Shown here: piece after piece, positions 25,748-33,005 of the stretch
How the letters are laid out: the number at the start of each line of letters is the position of its first letter
How positions within the stretch are numbered: position 1 is the first letter of the stretch
From: Saprospiraceae bacterium
Lineage (GTDB): Bacteria; Bacteroidota; Bacteroidia; Chitinophagales; Saprospiraceae
NCBI GenBank assembly: GCA_041392805.1
Contig: JAWKLJ010000001.1
Span: forward strand, 930,001 to 994,000
DNA: 64,000 bases
Direction of reading: 5' to 3'
Translations under genes and position numbers: made by a program
Notes under the pieces: model-generated
What the model saw: only the letters and a program-made list of their open reading frames with translations
What the model was told of the DNA's origin: nothing
Database searches by the model: none

Positions 25748-26548
25748 ATGGGCAAATACGCTATAAACAAGGGGACCAAGCTATACTACCAGGAAAGGGG
25801 CAGTGGCGAGCCACTTGTCCTCTTGATGGGCTTTGGCGCCGATGGCAACACCTGGGAAAAGCACGTGCAAGTATACGAACAACATTTTCGATGCATCCTC
25901 ATCGACAATAGAGGCGTGGGACTGTCTGACCAACCAGCGGGACCATATACAACCCGCATGATGGCCGAGGATACCGTCGCCGTCATGGAAGATGCTGGCA
26001 TCGACAAAGCAAGGGTGGCAGGCATTTCCATGGGCGGAGCCATTGCCCAGGAATTAGCCTTGCATTTTCCTGAAAAAGTGAAATGCCTGGTGCTTATCAG
26101 TACTTGGCCCAGCTTTAATAACTACGCCACTAGCGTTTATGAAAACCTGAAAAAACTGAGACGGACAAGTGCCCCGGGTGATTTCATGGAATTGCTCCAG
26201 CTTTGGATTTTTGCAGCACCCTATTTCGAAAGTAACCTGGCAGACCTAAAAGAAGGCCAGCTGGCCGCCGCAAATAATGATACACCGCAGCGCCAGGAAG
26301 GCTTTGAAGGGCAATTGGATGCCTGTATTCAACACAATACAGTAGATCGCCTTTCCGAAATTCAGGTACCAACCCTTATCACGGTAGGTGAACAGGATAT
26401 TTTTACGCCTCCTGCCTTTTCGAAGCTTTTAAACGAAAAAATAGAGGACTCTCAACTTATTTTATTTCCAGATGGCGGCCATGTGCACCACTGGGAAGAT
26501 CTCGAACGATTTAATACCGTTACGACCAACTTTTTACTGGAAAATTAA
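25748..26548 (+). CDS. Alpha/beta hydrolase
   Basis: The 266-residue protein has the alpha/beta hydrolase fold: the oxyanion-hole segment LVLLMGFGADGNTWEKH, the nucleophile elbow GISMGGA (Ser about residue 94), an acid candidate in ITVGEQDIFTPP (about 218) and a catalytic His in PDGGHVHHWED (about 245). It resembles 3-oxoadipate enol-lactonase and related C-C or ester hydrolases, but the substrate is not evident. It lies between the Uma2 remnant and the first TIM-barrel isomerase, 48 bp ahead of the latter, and could be co-transcribed with it. Confidence 0.85.
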   Translation: MGKYAINKGTKLYYQERGSGEPLVLLMGFGADGNTWEKHVQVYEQHFRCILIDNRGVGLSDQPAGPYTTRMMAEDTVAVMEDAGIDKARVAGISMGGAIAQELALHFPEKVKCLVLISTWPSFNNYATSVYENLKKLRRTSAPGDFMELLQLWIFAAPYFESNLADLKEGQLAAANNDTPQRQEGFEGQLDACIQHNTVDRLSEIQVPTLITVGEQDIFTPPAFSKLLNEKIEDSQLILFPDGGHVHHWEDLERFNTVTTNFLLEN

Positions 26549-26596
26549 CCTTCCCTTGACTCAAAAGCGCAGAAATTGTCAGAGAATCAATTTAAT

Positions 26597-27415
26597 ATGA
26601 AAAAAATCAATATTGGCTGCGAAACCTATACCTGGCAAATGCCCGGCGAACAGTATAAGGGCAAGTTGGAACATATCATGGCCATCAGCCAGCAAGCAGG
26701 TTTCAAGGGGATCGAACCAGAAACCAGTTTCATCGGACATTTGTCAGATCCGAGTCGAATGAAAGCCGCCTTGGACCAGCACCAGCTCGACCTGCCGGTC
26801 TTATGCCTTGCCGAAGATTGGCAAAACCCTAACGAGACCGCCGCAGAAAAGGCAAGAGCTGACCAATGGATAGCATTTTTAAAGCATTTCCCCGAAACCA
26901 TCTTTTTATTGGTACAAATACCGGGAAAAGACAGGGAAAGACTCAAGGAACGCCAGCAAAACTTGCTTAGCTGCGTCAATCAGATCGCTCAAAGAGCGAC
27001 GGAGGCTGGCATCATTTGCTCCTATCATCCTAACTCCCCTTCTGGCTCTATTTTTAGAACCGAAGAAGATTACAAAGTGCTTTTGAATGGTCTCCATCCC
27101 AATTATATCAAATATACGCCCGATATTGGACATATCGCTCGGGGCGGAATGGATCCTTTAGCGATCCTTAGGCAATATTGGTCGCTGGTCAATTGTATCC
27201 ACTACAAGGATATGTACCAGGATGGTCGCTGGGCTCCCCTCGGCCAAGGTGACATCGACATGGAAGCCATCACCCAGGAATTGAAAAACCGAGACTTTCA
27301 GGGTTGGATCATTGTAGAAGATGAATGCGACCAGGCCATCACAGACCCCGACCAGGTCACCCTCAATGCCGGCCATTATGTCGAAGAGACGATGAGACCT
27401 ATTTTAGCGGCCTAA
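26597..27415 (+). CDS. Xylose-isomerase-like TIM-barrel protein (sugar phosphate isomerase/epimerase family)
   Basis: The 272-residue product belongs to the AP endonuclease family 2/xylose-isomerase-like barrel. Marks are ISQQAGFKGIEPETSF (strand 1-2), CSYHPNSPSGSIF (about 140), DIGHIARGGMDPLAILRQYWSLVNCIHYKDMYQDGRW (metal-binding Asp/His) and GWIIVEDECDQ near the end. I use the ATG at 26597 because the upstream in-frame extension to 26576 starts with TTG and repeats the noncoding leader also seen in front of fadH. It is the first of three such genes (with 27556 and 28612) reading away from the GntR gene. Likely role: isomerisation or epimerisation of a keto-sugar; the substrate is unknown. 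Confidence 0.85.
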   Translation: MKKINIGCETYTWQMPGEQYKGKLEHIMAISQQAGFKGIEPETSFIGHLSDPSRMKAALDQHQLDLPVLCLAEDWQNPNETAAEKARADQWIAFLKHFPETIFLLVQIPGKDRERLKERQQNLLSCVNQIAQRATEAGIICSYHPNSPSGSIFRTEEDYKVLLNGLHPNYIKYTPDIGHIARGGMDPLAILRQYWSLVNCIHYKDMYQDGRWAPLGQGDIDMEAITQELKNRDFQGWIIVEDECDQAITDPDQVTLNAGHYVEETMRPILAA

Positions 27416-27555
27416 CCCAGTTCCAATCCCCTAGGGATTGACCCAATAAACCCTACCTTAGCCAAACCAATACACCCCAAAATTTAAACAATAAACCCTA
27501 CCTTAGCCAAACCAATCCCGTAGGGATTAACCCTAGGTAGAAAAAAAACCACCGC
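27416..27555. repeat. Direct repeats and AATCCCGTAGGGATT element between isomerase genes
   Basis: A 28-bp sequence starting CAATAAACCCTACC occurs at 27444-27471 and again at 27489-27516, period 45. The first is preceded by AATCCCCTAGGGATT (27425-27439), and the second is followed by AATCCCGTAGGGATT (27514-27528), then AACCCTAGGTAGAAAA. The palindrome is also at 6622-6636 (AATCCCGTCGGGATT) and, altered, at 23424-23438. Confidence 0.6.
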
Positions 27556-28587
27556 ATGATACAATTACACAATTCAATGTGGCCAGGCATCGTAGGAAAA
27601 GGAGAAGGAGCCGAACCCATTATTTCATTAGCCAAAATGATCGACCTTACCCTTGGCGCCCAACGCGATGGCAAAGGATTCAATGGGATCGACCTCAACC
27701 TGATGGAGCCCCATGTGGATATTAATTTGGATAAAGCTGCCATTCGACATTTTGCCGACGACATCCAAGCCAAAGGCTTGCAGATAGGGTCGGTTGGTGC
27801 GCCCATTTGGCCAGGTACCGGCGGCGGGTCAGCCATGGGCAGCCACCAGGAAAGGAAGCAGTTTTTGGACAAGGTAAAAAAGACTTGCGCCTTTGCCCAA
27901 GTGCTCAACGATCATGGTGTTCGATCCTATGGCAGCATTCGCATCGATTCAGCCGATTCGCCGCAGCGCTGGGCCGAAAGCCCCCTGGAGAACAGCAAAA
28001 AGATCAGTCAGACCTTTAAGGAAGCTGCCATCATTGCCGCAGATTATGGCGAATGCTTGGCAGCAGAGGGAGAAATATGTTGGGCCAGTATGCATTCCTG
28101 GTACCATATGCTTTGGTTGTTGGAGGAAGTGGGCATGCCCGAGCAGCTGGGTTTTCAAGCGGATTTGGCCCATACCTATCTTTTCCTCTTGGGTTATAAT
28201 GCAGCAGAATATGCCCTGGTAGAACCCAATTATTCGGAGGAAGAATTCTGGGAGGCTTATGCTAAAATGACTAAAGCTTTGGCCCCTTGGACCGTCGATT
28301 TCCACGTAGCGCAGAGCAATGGAACGGTATTCGGGAGCGGGTCACACGATAAAACGGGAAGACATTGCCCCGCCAATGCCGCCGATGGTAAACTGGATGT
28401 AGTGGCCTGTGCCCGCTATTGGTTATTGGATGAACAAGGAGCGATAAGGAATAACATCCAGCATATCTGCTGGGACGGTTGTATGTTTCCCAATGCTGTT
28501 TTAGAATCGGCAGACACCTGGGATAATGTTTTGGCTTTGATGCAGCGCATTCAGTCGGACATTGCTGCCTCACAACATGTAAAATAG
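27556..28587 (+). CDS. Xylose-isomerase-like TIM-barrel protein
   Basis: The 343-residue product is the longest of three neighbouring barrels. Marks are GKGFNGIDLNLMEPHVDINLD, SVGAPIWPGTGGGSAMGSHQER (a Gly-rich loop), IRIDSADSPQRWAESP, ADYGECLAAEGEICWASMHSW (Glu metal ligand) and PWTVDFHVAQSNGTVFGSGSHDKTGRHC (His ligand). A C-terminal HICWDGCMFPN follows. The layout resembles sugar isomerases acting on acyclic substrates, but no subfamily is certain. It starts 140 bp after the first barrel and 24 bp before the third, so the three probably share one transcript. No signal peptide is visible, so the enzyme is cytosolic. Confidence 0.82.
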   Translation: MIQLHNSMWPGIVGKGEGAEPIISLAKMIDLTLGAQRDGKGFNGIDLNLMEPHVDINLDKAAIRHFADDIQAKGLQIGSVGAPIWPGTGGGSAMGSHQERKQFLDKVKKTCAFAQVLNDHGVRSYGSIRIDSADSPQRWAESPLENSKKISQTFKEAAIIAADYGECLAAEGEICWASMHSWYHMLWLLEEVGMPEQLGFQADLAHTYLFLLGYNAAEYALVEPNYSEEEFWEAYAKMTKALAPWTVDFHVAQSNGTVFGSGSHDKTGRHCPANAADGKLDVVACARYWLLDEQGAIRNNIQHICWDGCMFPNAVLESADTWDNVLALMQRIQSDIAASQHVK

Positions 28588-28611
28588 TAGTTAGCGAATC
28601 AACAAAAAGAA

Positions 28612-29466
28612 ATGGATAATAAAATTGGCTTCAATTTATTGGCTTGGTCAGCCGTGGTGTCAGACGATATGGCGCCGATCATGGAAAGACTCAAAAAGAT
28701 TGGCTATGATGGCGTAGAATGTTCCATGGGGGCCACTGAAGATAGTGCTTATAAACAATTCGGTGAACAGGCAAAAGCCTTAGGCCTGGCAGTAAATGCC
28801 TGCCTGGCAGTAGGGGCCGAACACAACCCCGTCAGTGCCTCGGCAGCCGTCAGAGCCGCCGCTTTGGACAAAATTAAATGGGCGATTGATCGAGCGATTG
28901 ATATGGAAGCTAAGGTGGTGTGTGGTCCTTTCCATTCGGCTTTTGCCACATTTACCCAAAAACCACCCCAAGCCGAAGAATATGCCAGAAGTGCCGAAGT
29001 ATTGCACAAAGCAGGAGAATATGCAGCCCAGGCCGATATTATCCTTTCCCTGGAAGCCATCAACCGCTTTGAGTGTTACCTGTGTAATACCATGGACCAA
29101 CTGACCGCCCTGATCGCCCAAGTCGATCACCCCAACGTAAGTGCGATGTATGATACCCATCACGCCAATTTGGAAGAAAAAGGAATCAAAGCCGCTATCA
29201 ATAAAGTGGCGCCGGTCTTAAGTCATGTCCATATCAGCGAAAATGACCGCGGAACCCCAGGCGATGGCCATAATCCTTGGAATAAAACCTTCAAGGCCCT
29301 CGCCAAAAACAAGTACAAAGGCTGGTTAACCATCGAAGCCTTCACCCGTAATGACCCGGATTTTGCCAATGCGATCAATGTTTGGCGAGAATACTCGGCA
29401 CCCTGGGATATGGCTACCAGAGGTTACAAATTCATTAAAAAAATGGGCATAAAACACGGTTTATAA
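28612..29466 (+). CDS. Sugar phosphate isomerase/epimerase, hydroxypyruvate-isomerase/tagatose-epimerase-like
   Basis: The 284-residue protein matches the D-tagatose 3-epimerase/D-psicose 3-epimerase and related sugar isomerases. Visible are GYDGVECSMGATEDSAY, GLAVNACLAVGAEHNP, KWAIDRAIDMEAKVVCGPFHSAF, LSLEAINRFECYLCNT (Glu metal ligand, about 146), VDHPNVSAMYDTHHANLEEKGI (Asp/His ligands, about 180) and LSHVHISENDRGTPGDGHNPW (His and Arg of the active site). It is the last gene of the three-barrel series. Together with the divergent regulator and rhamnose operon, it likely acts on a keto-pentose or keto-hexose intermediate. Confidence 0.87.
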   Translation: MDNKIGFNLLAWSAVVSDDMAPIMERLKKIGYDGVECSMGATEDSAYKQFGEQAKALGLAVNACLAVGAEHNPVSASAAVRAAALDKIKWAIDRAIDMEAKVVCGPFHSAFATFTQKPPQAEEYARSAEVLHKAGEYAAQADIILSLEAINRFECYLCNTMDQLTALIAQVDHPNVSAMYDTHHANLEEKGIKAAINKVAPVLSHVHISENDRGTPGDGHNPWNKTFKALAKNKYKGWLTIEAFTRNDPDFANAINVWREYSAPWDMATRGYKFIKKMGIKHGL

Positions 29467-29520
29467 GCTTGGGGGAAACCGCAAACTAAAATACGAAGGC
29501 GGAAGTCGGAAGGTGAAATA

Positions 29521-29726
29521 TTTCTGAGCGTTCCAAGGTGTAGCATTTCCGACTTCCCATTTCGCACTTCCAATTTTGTCCTAGCCTGGAAGGCTGCCCC
29601 CAGCTCATAAAGAAGCCCTGAAATGTTTCTGAGCGTTCCAAGGTGTAGCGTTTCCGACTTCCCATTTCGCACTTCCAATTTTGTCCAAGCCTGGAAGGCT
29701 GCCCCCAGCTCATAAAGAAGCCCTGA
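29521..29726. repeat. 105-bp tandem duplication at the 3' end of the GntR gene
   Basis: Two copies (29521-29625 and 29626-29726) differ at only a few positions, for example at their junctions and at GTCCTAGC versus GTCCAAGC. The right copy includes the last 17 bases and the stop codon of the minus-strand GntR gene (stop at 29710-29712), so the left copy is a duplicated gene end plus about 85 bp of downstream sequence. The unit contains TTTCCGACTTCCC and GCACTTCC pyrimidine motifs common in the other repeats. Confidence 0.85.
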
Positions 29727-30729
29727 CAACCAATCGAAAAGGATTAGCTACATGTGCTTTTTCCTGCTCCAGGATCATCCTGGCTGCCGTTGCACCCAAC
29801 TGTTGAAAATCGGTAGATATCACCGTAATACCATCGAGCAAAATCTCCTTGAGCGGGGTTTCGTTATAGGAAATAATCCCGACTTCTTTCCCTACCTTAA
29901 GTCCCTGGTTTTTAATCCTTTTGATCAGGGTAACCAAATCATCCTCCATCAGGTTGATGTAAGCTTCCTCTTTTTCAATCGGTTCAATGCCAATGTCTGT
30001 AACAATCTTGTAGTTAAAGGCGAACTCTGCGCAAAAGCGTTTGAAACCGCTCAGGATTTCCCTGGGATGGTAGCTGTAAAAAGGAAAAATGAGCTTCAAG
30101 GTCTGGTACTTTTTTAGCAATTCAATCGCTTCGGTTAAGGCATTAAAAATATCATTTGAAAAATCCTGGTACACTGCAGCGTACTCGCCCGTGATGCCTG
30201 GCAGCATTTTATCCAACATGATCAGTTTATGCTTCGGAATTTGATTAATGACCTCAATGGCATCCGTACCGCCATCCAAAAAATGAGGAATAATCACAAA
30301 ATGCGTATAATCACCATCTTTATGCTCTAGTATCCAATCCTTAAAAAGCCGGTAATTGTTGTTGTAGATAAAAAAATCAATAGCGACTTCCGGGCCCAAA
30401 ATATGCGCAAAGGCATCATAAATGATTTTCTTATGGGCACTGAGTTTATTGAACAAAAGAAATACCCTGGCTTTTCGTTTAAAATCATCGGTCTTGATAT
30501 AATAACCTTTGCCAGGAACGGATTCCATCACGCCCATTTTCTTCAAATGATCATAGGCCTTTACAACCGTATCCCTGGAAATATCAAATTCAATCAACAA
30601 CTGATTAACCGAAGGCAATTTATCTTTAATCTTTAATTCCCCGCGTTCGATTTGCGTAATAACCGAATGTATAATTTGCTTATATTTCGGTGTTTTGGAG
30701 TGCTCATTAATTTGAATAAATGACTTCAT
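29710..30729 (-). CDS. GntR-family transcriptional regulator with LacI-like ligand-binding domain
   Basis: The 339-residue regulator has an N-terminal GntR winged helix (PKYKQIIHSVITQIERGELKIKDKLPSVNQLLIEFDISRDTVVKAYDHLKKMGVMESVPGKGYYI split over residues 12-76) followed by a periplasmic-binding-protein-like sensor domain (ARVFLLFNKLSAHKKIIYDAF, IPKHKLIMLDKMLPGITGEY, VISTDFQQLGATAARMILEQ). This GntR/LacI chimera is typical of Bacteroidota sugar-catabolic regulators of the AraR/RhaR kind. I use the ATG at 30729; upstream codons (to 30777) look like promoter DNA. It divides the three-barrel cluster from the rhamnose operon, and is the best candidate for regulating both. Confidence 0.88.
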   Translation of the reverse strand: MKSFIQINEHSKTPKYKQIIHSVITQIERGELKIKDKLPSVNQLLIEFDISRDTVVKAYDHLKKMGVMESVPGKGYYIKTDDFKRKARVFLLFNKLSAHKKIIYDAFAHILGPEVAIDFFIYNNNYRLFKDWILEHKDGDYTHFVIIPHFLDGGTDAIEVINQIPKHKLIMLDKMLPGITGEYAAVYQDFSNDIFNALTEAIELLKKYQTLKLIFPFYSYHPREILSGFKRFCAEFAFNYKIVTDIGIEPIEKEEAYINLMEDDLVTLIKRIKNQGLKVGKEVGIISYNETPLKEILLDGITVISTDFQQLGATAARMILEQEKAHVANPFRLVVRASL

Positions 30730-30742
30730 AACTATTGTTATC

Positions 30743-30757
30743 AGAACGGTACAGAAC
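30743..30757. promoter_or_regulatory. Candidate operator: AGAAC direct repeat in the divergent GntR/rhamnose intergenic region
   Basis: AGAACGGTAC AGAAC at 30743-30757 repeats AGAAC with a 10-bp period (one helical turn), and lies between the regulator start (30729) and the aldolase start (30825). GTACAGAAC overlaps a GTTCTGTAC-type reverse reading on the other strand. Self-regulation by the GntR protein is the natural explanation, but the site was found by eye only. Confidence 0.25.
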
Positions 30758-30824
30758 ACGATTATACAAACTATCACTTACTTTTGGTCTATCTTCAAAT
30801 AATTAATTTCATATTCATAGAACC

Positions 30825-32924
30825 ATGGCTGTACAAACTTTTCAATTTGTCGATTACCTCTGGGATGATGCCAAAGCGGCTGCCCTAGGTGATGACCAGG
30901 TTGCACTTTTCCTCTATCGCTCCAATGTTTTGGGAACCGATCTACGCATTACCAATTTTGGTGGCGGGAACACCAGCTGCAAAACCACCGAAAAAGATCC
31001 GCTTACCGGAGAGCCCGTCGAGGTGATGTGGATAAAAGGTTCTGGCGGAGATATCGGCACCCTTACCAGAAAGGGGATTGCCGGGATTTATAACGAAAAA
31101 CTACGATCCTTAAAGAACATTTATCGCGGCTTGGCTTATGAAGATGAAATCGTAGACCTCTATTATCATTGCATCTATGACCTGGATAGCCAGGCGCCCT
31201 CCATCGATACGGCTTTACACGGCCTTTTACCTTTCAAACACATCGACCACCTACATCCAGATGCACTCATCGGGGTAGCAGCAGCGAAAGACAGCGAAAG
31301 GATTACCAAAGAAATATGGGGGGATACCATGGGCTGGGTTCCCTGGCAACGCCCTGGTTTTGATTTGGGCTTGCAGTTAGAAAAATGCCTAAAGGATCAT
31401 CCCGGTATCAGAGGTATTGTTTTGGGAGGGCATGGCTTGTTCACCTGGGGGGATACTTCTTATGAATGTTATATCAATAGCTTGGAAGTTATCGAACGTG
31501 CCTCTGCTTATATCGAACAAAAGGCAGCGCAGAAAGGACCCGCCTTTGGTGGACAAAAGATCGAAAGTCTACCCAAAGAAGAGCGCCTGAACCAAGCAGC
31601 AAAAATAGCCCCCATCCTTCGGGGTTTTTGTTCCAGTGAACAGCAGATGATTGGCCATTTTTCGGATGACGAGGTCGTTTTACAGTTTATTAATAGCCAC
31701 GACCTTCCCAAATTGGCTCCTTTGGGCACCTCCTGCCCCGATCACTTTCTGCGAACAAAAATCCAGCCATTGGTCTTGCCCATTCCAGCTGATGCCGATT
31801 TAACTGATGTCAAAACCGTAAAAGAAAAGCTGCATCCGGCTTTTAGCCAATACCGAAAAGAATACGCCGAATATTACGAAACCTGCAAACACCCCAACAG
31901 CCCCGCCATGCGAGACCCTAATCCGGTGGTTATCCTTTTTCCGGGAGTTGGAATGTTTACCTTCGCTAAAAACAAACAAACAGCCAGGGTTGCTAGCGAA
32001 TTTTATATCAACGCGATCAATGTGATGCGCGGATCCGAAGCGATTACCGAATACACTGCCCTCTCCCGCCAGGAAGCTTTTAACATAGAATATTGGTTGC
32101 TGGAAGAAGCCAAGTTGCAGCGGCAACCGCGCGAGCAACCCCTCTCTCGCCGGGTAGCCCTCGTCACAGGAGCCGGTGGCGGCATCGGAAAAGCCATAGC
32201 CGACAAACTAGCCGCCGAAGGAGCTAACGTCGTCCTCACCGATATCGTCGAAGATCGTTTGGTAGCTGCCGCCGCTACTTTTAAAAGAGATATCGCTACC
32301 TATGCGCTTTGCGATGTGACCAATGCCGATTCCATCGCCGAGGCTTACCGAAAAGCTTGTTTGGAATTTGGAGGCGTAGACATCATCGTTCACAGTGCAG
32401 GTTTGGCCATTTCTAAATCTATTACAGATACAACCATACAGGACTGGGATATTCTCCAGGATGTACTCGTGAAAGGGCAATTCCTCTTGGCCAAGGCCGG
32501 CGTGGAAATCATGCAGAAACAAGGCATTGGTGGCGACATCATCAGCATTGCCAGCAAAAATGGCTTGTTTGCCGGCCCCAATAACGTAGGCTATGGCGCG
32601 GCGAAGGCTGCTCAGCAACATATGACCCGACTTTTGGCCGCCGAATTGGCCCCAGATAAGATTCGGGTGAATACCGTTAACCCTGACGGTGTCGTAGTTG
32701 GTAGCAAAATATGGGAAGGAGCATGGGCTGAGGGCAGGGCCAAAGCCTATGGCATCACCGTGGAGGAATTGCCAGCCTTTTATGCTAAACGCAATTTGCT
32801 CAATGAGATCATCTATCCAGAAGATATCGCCAACGGCGTATTTGCACTGGTCGCCATCCTGAATAAAACGACGGGGAATATGGTAAATGTAGATGGTGGC
32901 ATGGCGGTGGCATTCCCTAGATAG
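30825..32924 (+). CDS. rhaD: Bifunctional L-rhamnulose-1-phosphate aldolase / L-lactaldehyde dehydrogenase
   Basis: The 699-residue fusion has a class II (zinc) aldolase domain in the first ~420 residues (FGGGNTSCKTTE, HIDHLHPDALIGVAAAKD with metal-ligand histidines, IRGIVLGGHGLFTWGD) and a short-chain dehydrogenase in the rest (RVALVTGAGGGIGKAIADKLAAEGANVVLTD, NAD-binding; YGAAKAAQQH, catalytic Tyr-Lys). The enzyme cleaves L-rhamnulose-1-P to DHAP and L-lactaldehyde and oxidises the aldehyde to L-lactate. This fused RhaD form is known from Bacteroidota and Rhizobium and is fed here by the isomerase and kinase at 35768-38462. Lactate is then handled by LutABC in the same operon. Confidence 0.92.
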   Translation: MAVQTFQFVDYLWDDAKAAALGDDQVALFLYRSNVLGTDLRITNFGGGNTSCKTTEKDPLTGEPVEVMWIKGSGGDIGTLTRKGIAGIYNEKLRSLKNIYRGLAYEDEIVDLYYHCIYDLDSQAPSIDTALHGLLPFKHIDHLHPDALIGVAAAKDSERITKEIWGDTMGWVPWQRPGFDLGLQLEKCLKDHPGIRGIVLGGHGLFTWGDTSYECYINSLEVIERASAYIEQKAAQKGPAFGGQKIESLPKEERLNQAAKIAPILRGFCSSEQQMIGHFSDDEVVLQFINSHDLPKLAPLGTSCPDHFLRTKIQPLVLPIPADADLTDVKTVKEKLHPAFSQYRKEYAEYYETCKHPNSPAMRDPNPVVILFPGVGMFTFAKNKQTARVASEFYINAINVMRGSEAITEYTALSRQEAFNIEYWLLEEAKLQRQPREQPLSRRVALVTGAGGGIGKAIADKLAAEGANVVLTDIVEDRLVAAAATFKRDIATYALCDVTNADSIAEAYRKACLEFGGVDIIVHSAGLAISKSITDTTIQDWDILQDVLVKGQFLLAKAGVEIMQKQGIGGDIISIASKNGLFAGPNNVGYGAAKAAQQHMTRLLAAELAPDKIRVNTVNPDGVVVGSKIWEGAWAEGRAKAYGITVEELPAFYAKRNLLNEIIYPEDIANGVFALVAILNKTTGNMVNVDGGMAVAFPR

Positions 32925-32930
32925 CAGCCT

Positions 32931-32978
32931 GACATCAGAAGTTTACCCAAGCAAAACATTAGGTAAACTTCTGATGTC
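32931..32978. repeat. Perfect 17-bp hairpin between aldolase and lyase genes
   Basis: GACATCAGAAGTTTACC (32931-32947) pairs exactly with GGTAAACTTCTGATGTC (32962-32978) over a 14-nt loop. The stem is followed by TAAAGGCC, with no poly-T run, so a terminator is less likely than an mRNA-processing or attenuation structure. It lies 7 bases after the aldolase stop and 28 bases before the lyase start. Confidence 0.75.
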
Positions 32979-33005
32979 TAAAGGCCTGCAAGAAAAAACA
33001 ACAAC

